NCBI RefSeq assembly: GCF_024679095.1
Contig: NC_066518.1
Span: 12,611,357 to 12,675,356, forward strand
DNA: 64,000 nucleotides
Source: Eriocheir sinensis
Taxonomy: Eukaryota; Arthropoda; Malacostraca; Decapoda; Varunidae
Direction of reading: 5' to 3'
The notes under the pieces are model-generated. The model searched no databases and had not been told where the DNA came from. It worked only from the letters and a program-made list of their open reading frames with translations. Every line of letters begins with the position of its first letter. The stretch's first letter is position 1. The position numbers were made by a program, and so were the translations under genes. Below are positions 35,251-49,654 of the stretch, piece by piece.

Positions 35251-37461
35251 GTGAGCGATTCCGATCTCACACGTGAATGTCAAGTCGGCGAAAAACTGGA
35301 TGGTTGCGACCATCACCTAATTCGCCTAAAGATCAGAACAGACCATGAACTCACCGAAAGCACGTCCGAGATTCCAGACTACAAAAGAGCCAGTTTTAAT
35401 TTCGCTCGTGAGCTGCTAACCCAGACAACTTGGGAGCCCATGAACTTCACTCCTGTGGACGGCGCGTGGAATGGCTTCAAGAACAAACTCCTGGAGGTAG
35501 AGAGAACAACTGTTCCCATGAAGACAAGGAGAACAAATAATGCCACAAACCCACCATGGATGACTACCCAAGTTCGACGGGCGATTAACTTAAAGAGGAG
35601 AAAATACAACTTGCTAAAGGAAAACAGCACTGACGAGGAACGCCAACAGTACCATAAAAGCCTCAGAGCTTGCAGAACTCTCATTCGCCAGCGTAAACGC
35701 GACTATGAAAAGCAAATTGCACGCGAAGCCAAGTCCAACCCGAAAAAGTTCTTCACTTATATAAGAACCAAAAAGAAGACAAAAAGCAATATCGGTCCCC
35801 TAAAAGATGAAAGTGACGTACTAACACAAGACAGTAGACAAATGGTCGAAATCCTAAACAGAAACTTCGCGTATGTGTTCACCGTCGAGAATACCCAGTC
35901 CGTACCCGAGAGCCCTACCCCGCCGATGGGAATCACGCCCCTAGAAATTGGCCCAATCGACGAACGGGATGTGAAAAAGTACCTAGACAAACTCGAGACA
36001 AACAAGTCCACCGGACCCGACGACTTGTCACCCAGGCTTCTCAAGGAACTCAAGCAGCAAATCCTCAAGCCACTCACCGCCATCTACAATCTGTCACTAC
36101 AACAAAACAAAGTCCCAAAAGACTGGAAACAAGCGAATGTAACACCGATCTACAAGAAGGGAGACAAAAGCGTGGCCCTAAACTACAGACCAATCAGCTT
36201 AACCTCAGTGGCGGGAAAAATCCTCAAGAAGATCATCAGAGACAAACTCGTTAGGTTCCTTGAAGACAACATCATTTCCGATGCTCAGCACGGTTTCAGG
36301 AACAAGCGCTCATGCTTAACCAATTTATTGGACTTCTTCCAAGGTATCTATGAAAACTGGGATAATCATATCCCCAGTGATGTTATATATCTAGACTTTC
36401 AGAAAGCCTTTGACAAAGTACCACACGAAAGACTCCTCAAGAAACTTAAGTCGGCGGGATTAGGCGACAATCTGACAGCGTGGATCAAAGACTGGCTCAC
36501 TGGAAGAAAACAACGAGTTGTACTCAACGGACAGGCCTCCGAGTGGCTCCCGGTCACAAGTGTAGTGCCACAGGGGTCAGTGCTGGGACCCATACTCTTC
36601 ATCATATATATCAACGACCTAGAACTAGGATTAAAATTCAATCTTTCAAAATTTGCCGACGACACAAAGGTGGGTGGGAAGGCCCTCACGACGGCAGACT
36701 GCGAAATTATCCAGAGGGACCTGGACCAGATCACTCGGTGGTCAGAAAAATGGCAGATGTCCTACAACACTTCCAAATGTAAAGTAATGCATATCGGATC
36801 CAGAAGCAGCAACCACACATACCACATGGGTGGCGAACCACTACATGTAGTGCAAGAAGAAAGAGACCTCGGGGTCACCATCAGCAGTGACTTGAAACAA
36901 ACAAAACGCTGCAAATCCGCCTGTAAGAAAGCCAATACAATGCCTGGGTTCATAGCGAGGAATTTCGAATACAAGACGCCGGGAGTTATGTTATCCTTGT
37001 ATAATTCGCTGGTAAGGCCCCACCTGGAATACGCCGTGCAATTCTGGTCTCCTAATTACAGGAAAGACATTGAATTACTTGAGAGAGTACAGCGCCGCGC
37101 CACGAAGATGATACCATCACTGAGGACGAAGCCCTATGAAGAGCGATTCGAGCGACTCAACCTCTTCACGTTGGAAAAGAGACGACTGCGGTGAGACATG
37201 ATACAAGTCTTTAAGTACCTGAACAAGCTCAGGAACGTTGATCACTCCAAACTCTTCACGCTACAAACTAAGCTGAGAACAAGAAACAACGGAAAAACAA
37301 TTCAAGCAAAGCGATGCAATACCGACATCGGCAGGAGTTATTTCTCGAATAGAGTTGTTCACCACTGGAACAGCCTTCCTGCAGAAGTGGCTAGCGCAGA
37401 GACCATCAACTCCTTCAAGAAACTCATTGATCGCCACTTTGCTGCATCGGGAGTGAACTGA
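35251..37461 (+). pseudogene. LINE ORF2 reverse transcriptase (one internal stop)
   Basis: 647 open codons then TGA at 37192-37194 and 88 more in-frame codons to the true stop at 37459-37461. Motifs: GCDHHL (EN end, about 19-23), YRPISLTSVAGKILKKI, GFRNKRSC, IYLDFQKAFDKVPHERLL with catalytic Asp about residue 382, PQGSVLGPILFIIYINDL, FADD at about 468-471 (catalytic pair), TSKCKVMHIG, then the C-terminal VQRRATKMIPSL, RSYFSNRVVHHWN and RHFAASGVN. Comparison with 21389-21400 (CGAGGGGAT) suggests the TGA replaced a Gly codon. It would copy the element RNA at the nicked target; this copy is nearly but not fully intact. Confidence 0.92.
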
Positions 37462-37615
37462 ACGTTCCCAAGAGTAGATACACAAGTGCTTTAATCCTTC
37501 CCTGCAAGCCACTCCTATGGCAAACGGATTGATTAAATCACTGAACGCAGGCAGCCTAGTAATGAGCCGGCAGGCTTTCTGCTACCTGCTAGTCCATGTT
37601 TCCATGTTTCTTCAT

Positions 37616-37720
37616 CCTCCTCCTCCTCTTCTTCCTTCTCCTCCTCCTCCTCCTCCTCCTCCTCCTCCTCCTCCTCTTCCTCCTCTTCCTCTACCTCTTC
37701 TTCCTCCTCCTCCTCCGCCT
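37616..37720. repeat. (TCC)n/(CTC)n right flank of the LINE
   Basis: About 100 bp of TCC-type trinucleotides interrupted by CTT and TAC. Begins immediately after the LINE terminus. Confidence 0.9.
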
Positions 37721-38769
<1,049 letters not shown>

Positions 38770-39058
38770 GGGAGTGGGGGGAGGGGAGGGTGGATGTGTG
38801 GGGAAGGGCGGTGCAAGGAAAATAGAGAAAAGAGGACTGGAAACATGAAGGAAGAGAAGAAAAGGTGAAAGAAGGTAAGGGAAGAGGGAAAAAAGGAAGA
38901 AAGAGGGAACGAGGGAAGAGGTGTGTGTGTTGGGGGAGGGGGTGCAAGAAATAGAGAAAAGGAGGACTTGAAACATGAAGGGAAGGGAAGAAAAGGTGAA
39001 GAAGGGTAAGGGAAGAAGAAGGAAGGAGGAAGAAAGAGGAAATGAAAGGGGGGGAGAG

Positions 39059-39113
<55 letters not shown>
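38770..39113. repeat. ~160-bp purine tandem duplication and (GT)n
   Basis: 38770-38930 and 38935-39058 share GTGCAAG, AATAGAGAAAAG, GGAC, GAAACATGAAGG, GAAGAAAAGGTGAA and GGTAAGGGAAGA in order. (GT)n at 39060-39113. Confidence 0.85.
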
Positions 39114-39116
<3 letters not shown>

Positions 39117-39337
39117 CAGTGCAGGTAAGCAACAACGTCTTGAAATAGAAAATGATAAGATGAAATAAAAATAAATATAATGGATGAAAAAGACGAGAAA
39201 ACACTTCGACCTCGGAAGGAAATATTTATGCCAACTGTTTTCTTTCCTTATCTTTCTCCTTTTTTTTCTTTCTTTCTCTTGTCTTCCTTCTTTCACTCGT
39301 CAAGTTAAATATTGCTGGAAACGTTAAAAAAAAACTA

Positions 39338-39697
39338 TAGTCTATTCATTTAAGGGCAAACCTTAGGCTGATCCCAGCGACTCCACTTCCCTCTCCTGGC
39401 TGGGTAGCTCCGAGCTGGATGATGTAACCTACTTGTCATGTTAAGTAGTCAACATAAAATGCATAAATAAATTAAATCACCTTGGGCAGTGCTTGAACAG
39501 AAATTAACAGTTTGTGTTAGATGTGCATTTTATGTTGACTACTTAACATTTTATTATTACTACTTACCATTTTATGTTGACTACTTAACATGACAAGTAG
39601 GTTATATCATCCAGCTCGGAGGTACCCAGCCAGAAGGGGGAAGTGGAGTCGCTGGGACTCAGCTACCGTGAGTGGCCTTGCCCAAATGAATAGACTA
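39338..39697. mobile_element. MITE with ~125-bp terminal inverted repeats
   Basis: Left end TAGTCTATTCATTTAAGGGC (39338) and right end GCCCAAATGAATAGACTA (to 39697) are inverted, flanked by TA on both sides (39336-39337, 39698-39699). Arms share CCCAGCGACTCCACTTCCC, TGGCTGGGTA, CTCCGAGCTGGATGAT, AACCTACTTGTCATGTTAAG and TAGTCAACATAAAATG. A 45-bp piece (TTTTATGTTGACTACTTAAC) is duplicated in the right arm. No ORF. TA flanks fit a Tc1/mariner-like target, but the superfamily is not settled. Confidence 0.88.
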
Positions 39698-39699
39698 TA

Positions 39700-41156
39700 A
39701 TAGTGATGGTGATGAAAATAATAATAATAATGATAAAATTTAATAGTTGTGTTGTGCGAGGTCGTTATTTAATTTTTCTGATGGCGAAGAACAATTAATG
39801 TAAAATGTTTTGCCAAGTTGTTGTTAACTATCGCTCGTTTTATTTTTTCCTTCCATCATTTTTGTCATTTAGTAATTGGTCGTTAGTAATATTTATTCTC
39901 CTCACTCTTATTTATATTGTTGTTAATTTTAGTTGTCGTAGTAGAGAGAGGTCTAGAAAATGATATCACAGAAAAAGATATAAATGAGGATAGGAGAAAT
40001 AAAAAAAATAAAAAAACAAGAATAATGATAATGAGAAAGGTAGGCGACAGAAAAGAAAAAAAAACAGATACAGATAAGGAAAGTAAGAAAAAGATAAAGA
40101 TAAAGATGGAGGTAAAAAAAAAAAGAGAAATAATAATGACAATGAGAAAAGTATAATGCGATAGAAAAGGAATAATAATAATCTAGTAACCCCTTTCTTC
40201 TTAAGTGGTCCAGTTCTGTCCAGCACATTAAGGGCAACAAAATGATTAGAAGCAACAGAATCTATTTTATCTGGATACCATGGCAACTCAACAATATAAT
40301 GCCCATCGTTGTTTAAATTAAATTATTATAACACAGATAAAGAAAGATACGAAAAACTGTATGGATGAAGATTGAAAAGAAAGTCCCATGCGGTGAAAGG
40401 TTGAGAAAGTATGAAAACACTAATGAAATGAAAAAAAAAAGGTCTAAAAAGTAGCATATAGTGGACTGAAAAAGGAAAGAAAAACGAGCTAGTTACTTCT
40501 TAATGGGATATATTTTGGGGTAAGGAACATTTTCGAGCGGCATATAACGTGTGAAGTAAACAAAGGCGAAATATGTGTGAAGGTACGAAATATTATATAT
40601 CACAGTGCAGTTTCACTCTTATAACTTGCATATTCACGGGTCCGCTCCTCCTGCCCCTTTTTGTAATTTTATTTAAAGCGAAAATAATTTGTGGTCAGAA
40701 TACTTGTGTTATTCATGTATGTATTCTTTTTCTGGGAGCTTACTGCAGATGTAGTAAATTATGTTTTCAGGAGAGTGGTGTGTAGTTGTTGTTGTTGTTG
40801 TTGTAGTAGTGGTAATAATTGTTGTAGTGGTGGTGGTTATGGTGCTTTTGCTGGTGGTTGTGGTGGTTGTAGTGGTGGTGGTGGTGGTGGTACAAAAAAA
40901 CAGCAAAGAAAAACACATTACCAGTAAAACAACAACAACAACGACAGCAACAACAACAGTAAACTAACCCCCCCCCCCCTCCCTTCACTCTTTGCTACCC
41001 CCAAGTACTTACCTTACTTTACCTGCTTCCCCTTTCCCTTTTTATTTTATTTTTATTTTCCCTTTCCATCACTCCACGTCATACTATTTTTTTTTTTTTT
41101 TTTTACTGAAGCTCACAAAAGTGTTTCTACTTACCGTGGAAACTTCCCTTACCTTC

Positions 41157-41157
<1 letters not shown>
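39700..41157. other. AT-rich unique sequence, GTT/GGT triplets, no gene
   Basis: AAAAGATA-type purine/AT repeats at 39955-40160, unique sequence to 40780, (GTT)/(GTA)/(GGT) triplets at 40785-40890, (AAC)n at 40927-40955. No exon recognised. Confidence 0.6.

Positions 41158-41226
<69 letters not shown>
41158..41226. repeat. (CA)n microsatellite
   Basis: About 69 bp of CA repeat. Confidence 0.96.
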
Positions 41227-41229
<3 letters not shown>

Positions 41230-41347
41230 CGCCTCCTCCCCTTGTTTACTGTTTAACTCACGCCCACGGCAAACAAGAGCATGAAAAAGCACCGATGTAC
41301 GAGTCTTGTTTTATGGACGCCTTTCTCCAACGATCCTCCCCCCCTCA

Positions 41348-42880
<1,533 letters not shown>

Positions 42881-43215
42881 AATTCGTACCTATTATTTTT
42901 CCCTGAGTATCTATTACCTCTTCGGGGCGCGTATTGGTATTTATGGGCGCGTATCCATCTCGGTATGCGGTCTCATAAATATTCATCTCTCTGTCTGCAT
43001 ATACACACGCGCTCGTATGAAGAAAAATCGGGCGCTGCATCCAACATCAAGGTCGGGTATAATTAAATCGGCAGCGCGGGGCAGAAACCCCCTTGTTACG
43101 TCATTAGCTGTGACACGCAAACCACGGCGTTCATTTCTCCACGTTAGCAGCCGCGGACCATCTATCAGGGCGGCGGGTTATTACACGAGGCTTGTTACGC
43201 CCTAAAACAACCACC
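42881..43215. other. Low-repeat island, no gene
   Basis: Balanced, non-repetitive sequence with AATATTCATC, TATAATTAAATCGG and GTTATTACACGAGGCTTGTTA words. No exon found; a conserved non-coding element is possible but untested. Confidence 0.4.
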
Positions 43216-43224
43216 AACTAATGG

Positions 43225-43569
43225 CTCCTGGCGGGACCTCGCAGCCCTGGACCGCCGCCACCACCACCACCACCACTACCTCTTCCACTTCCACCACCAC
43301 TACCTCTTCCACTTCCTCCACCTCTTTCATCTCCACTACTACCGCCACCAACTCCTCTTCCACGACCACCTCCACTACCTCTTCCATCACAATCATAACC
43401 TCAAGCAACACCACCAGCACCAACAGCATCATCACCACCACCACAGTCACCATCGCTACTACCGGCATTATCACCACCACCACCAACACCACCACCTCTA
43501 TCACCACAATCAAAACTACCACTACCACTAGTACCAGTACCTTGCCACTGTTACTACTGCCACAGCAAA

Positions 43570-43603
<34 letters not shown>

Positions 43604-43795
43604 TTACTACTTATACCACTACTGCTTTTAATGGCTGCTACTTCTACTGTTCTTACTTCGATCCTTACCATCAGCTCAACTCTACTGTCACCACTACAAC
43701 CACCCCCACCCACCACTACCACCATCATCATTCTTACCACCAACAAAAACACTCACTACTACCATCGCTGCGTCCTCCTCCTCCTCCTCCTCCTT
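43225..43795. repeat. CCA/CTA/CTC trinucleotide low complexity
   Basis: ACC and TCC triplets with (CTA)n at 43569-43604 and (CCT)n at 43773-43792. The Thr/Ser-rich frame on + and Val-rich frame on - are repeat translations. Confidence 0.88.
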
Positions 43796-43954
43796 CCCTG
43801 CGGCTCTCCTCCACTAGCAATTTCCTTCTTAATTTCAGACACGAAGCTACACGGACACAAACGCCGCCGTGCCAACACTCGGACGCGCCGCTCTTGCTTA
43901 GTATGGACCGCTGATGAACAGAAGAAAAGGGGGAAAAAGGGAGAAAAAGAGGAA

Positions 43955-44320
43955 CCCATTTTTTACATATATAACTTTTGTGTAGAACATTATCCGTACG
44001 TATACAAATGGGAGTGTGTGGGAGAGATGGAAGAAAGGGAGGGATCTGGGTGGCTTTGAGAGGGAGAAAAAGAGAGAGGGAGAGAGAGATAAGAATAGGG
44101 GGAAGGGGACGTAAAAAAAGGGAGAGAACTAGGAAACCATTTTTTCATATATAACTTTCGTGTAGTACATTATTTCTACGCATACAAATGGGACGAGTGC
44201 GAGGGAGAGGGAGCGATATTGGTGGCTTTGAGGGAGAGAGAAAAAGAGAGTGAGAGAGAAAGAGGCTTAGGGAGAGGGGAAGGCTTAGGGAAAGTTGTGT
44301 TGGTAAGAACGCCGACGGGG
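43955..44320. repeat. ~182-bp tandem duplication
   Basis: CCATTTTTTACATATATAAC (43955) and CCATTTTTTCATATATAAC (44137) each continue with TTGTGTAGAACATTAT-like sequence, ACAAATGGGA, GGTGGCTTTGAG and GAGAGAAAAAGAGAG. Two diverged units. Confidence 0.88.
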
Positions 44321-44564
44321 GGAACATATGAAAACCAATTTTTTTTTCGGCGTGGCGGTCTCGGTTGCCTCGGTCGTACGCAGCGACAGACGCGAGGGAT
44401 TATTATCAAGGCGACACGAGGAGCAACGGCGTCAGGGCGCTAGAGGGGAATGGAGGGAGAGGGAATGGACGGGGAGGAAGGGAAAGGAAAGAAGGGATGT
44501 AATGGGGGGTAAGGAAGGAGTGAGGGAGAGAGGGAAGGAAGGAAAAGAAGGGGAGGGTCGACTG

Positions 44565-45000
44565 CTGATAGTATACCTTTTAAAGTCCGCCGCAATGTTG
44601 CCTCTCTTTCTATCTTCTATCGATATTTCCACGCTGACTGCTCTTCTGAACTTGCTAACTGCATGCCTCCCCCTCTCCCGCGGCCCCGCTGCACACGACT
44701 TTCTACTCATGCTCATCCCTATACTGTCCAAACCCCTTATGCAAGAGTTAACCAGCATTTTCACTATTTCATCCCTCGCGCTGGTAAACCCTGGAACAAT
44801 ATTCTTTTATCTGTATTTCCTCCTGTTTACGACTTAAACTCTTTCAAAAGGAGAGTATCAGGACACTTCTCCTTTCGAAATTGACCTTTCTTTCGCCACC
44901 CTTTTGATTCTTTTGGGAGCAGCGAGTAGCTTTTTTTTTTATTATTGTTTTCTTTTTTGGGGTGCCCTTGAGCTGTCTCCTTGGTTGAAAAAAAAAAAAG
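44565..45000 (+). mobile_element. LINE family C 3' fragment
   Basis: Frame 44663-44884 reads HPYTVQTPYARVNQHFHYFI, PRAGKPWNN and VYDLNSFKRRVSGHFSF before a stop, resembling the C-terminal end of Jockey/CR1-type ORF2 proteins (pattern R..FI.RAGKLWNSL...V.P..YDL.SFKRRV). The 3' part has GGAGCAGCGAGTAGC, a T-rich stretch, GTGCCCTTGAGCTG and poly-A. A related copy is at 57030-57411. 5'-truncated and inactive. Confidence 0.82.
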
Positions 45001-45193
45001 GGGGAAGGAGGGGATGAAGGAAAGGAAAGAAGGATGTAATGGGGGATAAGGAGGAGGAGGGAGAGAAGGAAGGAAAAGAGTAGGAAGGGAGGAGGAAGAA
45101 GGAGAGAAAGTGTGGGTGGCGTGTGGGGTTACAGATGAACTGAGGGGAAAAGGACCAGAGAGAGAGAGAGAGACGGACGGAGAGAGAGAGAAT

Positions 45194-45224
<31 letters not shown>

Positions 45225-45297
45225 GAGAGAGATGGGATAATTTGATAGGACAAGGAACGGAAGGGCGACATAAGAGGAAAGGCTGGGGAGTCGTCGG

Positions 45298-45336
<39 letters not shown>

Positions 45337-45820
45337 GAGAGGGCGCAAAAATATATACCATGATGGCTTTACGAGAAACTGGGAGTGAGACGAGTTTGGG
45401 ACGAGAAGACAGCGAGTCATAAGCCGGACGGAAAAGGAACAGGCCGGACTGACACAAGCACGAAGACGCCACGCCTCACGCCCAGACAGATGCCCCTTAA
45501 ACCCTTACCCTCAGCACCCCCCTATTCCTCCTCCTTCCTCAGCCAGCCAGCCAGCCCAGCGAACCTCCCAAGGGCCAAGGCGTCCCAAGGCTATCAGTGC
45601 GCCGTCACCGTCTCCTCTCGGATATAAATGGTAGCTGAGTCTCCATTCGGCTTTATTTTCACTGGTGGTGGATGGTGGACCCCGCAGGTTATGACAGTAA
45701 CTTTTCATCCGCCGCGAGATTGCGCTGCTGCTTGCCCACCACTCTCCTCCTCCACCTCCTTCAGCTTCTCCACCTCCTCCTTCTTCTCCGCCTCCTCCAC
45801 TTTCCTTCCCTTGCCTTCCC
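45001..45820. other. No gene; purine-rich then unique
   Basis: GGAAGG/GAGA-rich with (GA)n patches at 45158-45230 and 45301-45333. GC-rich unique sequence follows. Confidence 0.6.
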
Positions 45821-46112
45821 GATCTTGTCTGGTCTGCCCAAGATGCTGTTTCCTCTAGGTTGCTGTCCACCCTCCACCTCCCTCCACCTTCGCCACCTCC
45901 TTCTCTACTCCTTCGCCTCCACTTCCTCCTTCTCGCCTCATCCTCCACTTCCCTTGCCGGTCTGGTCTGCCCAAGATGCCGCCTCAGTGGAAAAGGTTCT
46001 TGGCGTTGCTGCTTCACCCTCCTCCACCTCCTTCTTCGCTTCCTCCACATCCTCGACTTTTCCGCTCCACTTCCTTCCTTTCCTTGCCGGTCTGGTCTGC
46101 CCAAGATGCCGC
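45821..46112. repeat. ~130-bp minisatellite, 3 copies
   Basis: TCTGGTCTGCCCAAGATGC occurs at 45828, 45961 and 46091, each preceded by CTTTCCTTCC/CTTGCC-like and followed by CTCCACCTCCTTC-type sequence. The 296-codon minus frame 45511-46401 crosses it and is Gly/Arg-rich repeat translation. Confidence 0.88.
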
Positions 46113-47445
46113 CAAGGTGCATGGGAAAGGTTTTCAGCGCTGATGCTTCAATTTCACGGCCTTGTACTTTTATGAGGCTTATAAACACACGCGGATGGAC
46201 ATTATAAGCATACGTGGACGACATGAACTTCCACTCGGCTGCGTTATGAGTGTTATGGAAGCTCCCTTTAATGTTGTTATTAAGGTTGGTCAGTGAATCT
46301 CCGGAGCCGCAGCCATTCTGGAGGCCTCGTTGTCTCAAACGCTTTGGGCCCTTGCTACGATAGGTTTTGAAGGCCACAGAAGAGATACACTGGGTTCTCA
46401 AGAGCGGGTTCTAAGTTAGTTCGTTTCACAGTGATTTCGTGAACGCTAAACCCACTACCCGTGCTGCCTTATCCTCCTCTCCCTCCCCCATTTCCAACCT
46501 CCCTTAACCCCCTCCACCCTCTCCTTTCTTTTCTCGTTTCCCTTTCCCTTCCACTCCTTCCTTCTCTCTCTCTCCCATTCAAACCCTTCCTTCCTTTGCT
46601 TCCTACTCCTCCCCCCTCCCCTTTTCCTTCCCTCCTTTCCTTTCCCCCTCCCTCCTTCCCCTTTCCTTGTTCCTCCGTCCCTCTTCTCCTCTCAACTCAT
46701 CTCCCTTTCATCCCCCTACCAGGCTAATCTCCCCCACACAACACCCATCACATATACCTTCCTACCCCCCTCGACTCCAGGCTACCTCCCTACCCCCCCT
46801 CTACCCCCCCCCACACACTCTTACCCACCCCACTCTCTCCCTTTTTACTTCCTTTACCACCTCCCTCTCTAATCTCCCTTTCTCCGCCTCATAGATATAT
46901 AAAATAAAAGTTGCTGGGAATCTTTTAGGGAGGGCTCATAGAAATTTGAAGGTACTTAATTATAAGTTTTGTTTAGAAGGAGAATGAAGTTAGACATTTT
47001 ATAGGCAAGTTTTCTATACAGTGGATCAGCCTTGGAAAAGTTAGCACCCAAGAAATCTTAGCTCCTTAATCATGGTTTTTGTGCAAGGGAAATCTGAAGT
47101 TACGTATTTTTTTTTGTAGATGAATTCTTGGTGAGTGTTTTTATTAGCATGATGTTAATTGGAAGTAGATTCATACCATATTTTTTCGAGAAGTTGAAGA
47201 AGTGAGGAAGGTGAATGAGATACGTGCGAGGAAGTTGCATCGTCGGGAAAAGTTTGAGAAGGAAAAAACAATAAAAAGTTGTATGTTGATGAAGAGTTGA
47301 GTTTATCATTCTTGGCCTGAGCTGGAATTAATTACACGACATTGTTACATAATCTGAAAATACGTTAGAAAAGTATCTAAAATGTTATAAGTCGTTGAGG
47401 AGGAGGAGGGTGAGTTTATCCTTGGCCTGCGCTGGAATACCGCGG

Positions 47446-47448
<3 letters not shown>
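46113..47448. other. No gene; unique and CCCTCC-rich sequence
   Basis: Unique to 46450, pyrimidine-rich to 46890, AT-rich unique to 47440. TGAGTTTATC...CTTGGCCTG(A/C)GCTGGAAT occurs twice (about 47297 and 47411), a short tandem remnant. Confidence 0.5.

Positions 47449-47500
<52 letters not shown>
47449..47500. repeat. (CA)n microsatellite
   Basis: About 52 bp of CA repeat, with an A-run at 47572-47591. Confidence 0.95.
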
Positions 47501-47503
<3 letters not shown>

Positions 47504-47785
47504 CCCCAACACACACATACTTCCACCCCACACACGCCACTCCCCCTCCCCCGTTCTCACACACATCCACCAAAAAAAAAAAAAAAAAAAAGTAAATGAA
47601 CGATCGGGCTTAGGAATTCATGCTTTTTTCCCCTTCCTCCTCGTTTTATTAGCAAATATTGGGACGCAAAACATTCCTGATGTGTCGACTCCGGGTAATG
47701 GGCAGCGGTCGGCCGTCGGTGGATCGCGCGTCACAGAGGTAATTGTGGGGCTAAACTGGAACTGCTGCATGATTTTTTTATTGTT

Positions 47786-47862
47786 TTCTTTTACTTTATT
47801 TTACAGTGAAGGAAGTAGCCCAAGGGTAAATATAAATGAAAACGAAGAAGCCCGCACAAACA
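47786..47862 (-). repeat. Retroelement 3' tail copy
   Basis: On the minus strand GCGGGCTTC, T-rich, TTTACCCTTGGGCTAC, TTCCTTCACTGT and A-rich end: the shared tail, decayed. Confidence 0.65.
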
Positions 47863-47929
47863 AATAAACAAAAAGCCAAAACAAAACAGCCCACTAAAAC
47901 AAAACAAGAAAAAAAAATTAAGACCGCGA

Positions 47930-48426
47930 AACCCTAAAACCCCTCAGATAAAACAACGACAAAACAACTGCATGATATAAAAAACAACGACAAAAACAAC
48001 TGCATGATAAAACAAAACAAAAAAAAAACCGACAAAACAGCTATGATAAAACAACAACGACAACAGTAATTACATGATTTAACAACAACAAAAATAACTG
48101 CATGATAAAAACAAAACAAAAAACAACGACAAAAACAACTGCGTGATAAAACAAAAACGACAAAAATAACCATGATAAAACAAAAACAACTGCATGATGA
48201 AACAAAAACGACAACGAAAACAACTGCATGATAAAACAAAAACAACGACAAAAACAACTCCATGATAAAACAAAAACAACGACAAAAACAATTGCACGAT
48301 AAAACAAAAAAAAAGACAACGAAAACAACTGCATGATAAAACAAAAACAGTGACGAAAACAACTGCATGATAAAATAACAACGACAACAACGATAACAAC
48401 TGCATGACAAAACCAACAATAGTAGC

Positions 48427-48473
<47 letters not shown>

Positions 48474-48475
48474 CT
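47930..48475. repeat. AACAACTGCATGATAAAAC minisatellite ending in (AAC)n
   Basis: CAACTGCATGATAAAACAAAA and variants recur about 14 times at roughly 25-45-bp spacing from 47960 to 48400, then (AAC)n at 48425-48474. The minus-strand Phe/Val/Cys-rich frames are repeat translations. Confidence 0.93.
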
Positions 48476-48636
48476 GCCCCACCACATCCGCCCCGCTTTA
48501 GGGTCTCGGAGTCCGACTTTCCTATTTTTTTTTTTCTGTTTAATCAGAATAGCGAGCGATTGACCACATTTTAATCACCGAGTATTGCTTGCGCCGCCCA
48601 GTTGGGCTAACCTATGATTGCCTCCTGACATTTTTC

Positions 48637-49289
<653 letters not shown>

Positions 49290-49478
49290 CGGCCAAAGCT
49301 CATATTTGAGGCAACAATCACGATCGCCAAATAGAGAGGAATGCATCGTTTGACCGTGATCAGTCGCTGTGATTGGCTGTTTGTGATTCGTGAGCCAGGA
49401 GCCGAAAATAATGACGAAAAAAATATTGACTGAGCCTGAAGAGAATATATTTTTTCGCTTGCCTTTTAGCTGGGGTTA

Positions 49479-49481
<3 letters not shown>

Positions 49482-49533
<52 letters not shown>
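49482..49533. repeat. (GT)n microsatellite
   Basis: About 52 bp of GT repeat, 65 bp upstream of the exon candidate. Confidence 0.96.
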
Positions 49534-49536
<3 letters not shown>

Positions 49537-49597
49537 CTTTATACATGGTCAGGTGTGACAGTATTCATTCTAATTTTACTTATCTCTTTATTCGCAG

Positions 49598-49638
49598 GTG
49601 AGAAGCGAGTGTGCAAGTTGAAAACGCCCGCCTGGAAG
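49598..49638 (+). CDS. Candidate 41-bp micro-exon
   Basis: Preceded by TTACTTATCTCTTTATTCGCAG, a good polypyrimidine tract and AG acceptor when read as a whole, and followed by AAG/GTAAGC, a near-consensus donor. Two bases complete a split codon and 13 codons follow, EKRVCKLKTPAWK, with the exon ending at a codon boundary; the other frames have stops. I do not recognise the protein. Could be a chance splice-like segment; no flanking exons are identified. Confidence 0.4.
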
Positions 49639-49654
49639 GTAAGCAGATTGAGTT

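Larger units (their letters stand above)
34450..37615 (+). mobile_element. CR1-like LINE, family A, near-complete ORF2
   Basis: A 3.2-kb non-LTR retrotransposon: tail of an esterase-type ORF1, ORF2 with AP endonuclease and reverse transcriptase, a 150-bp 3' UTR and terminal CATGTTTCCATGTTTC (two 8-bp units, no poly-A). ORF1 with an SGNH/esterase domain plus an 8-bp terminal repeat are CR1-clade traits. 5'-truncated within ORF1 and inactive through several stops and a frameshift. Inserted in TCC microsatellite DNA. Confidence 0.93.

Noticed and set aside
45511..46401. 296-codon minus-strand Gly/Arg-rich frame
   Set aside because: It spans a 130-bp minisatellite and GGA-rich sequence; no domain and no start context.
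47930..48475. CRISPR-like short repeats with spacers
   Set aside because: Repeat words and the intervals between them are variants of one another, and the DNA is eukaryotic; this is a minisatellite grading into (AAC)n.
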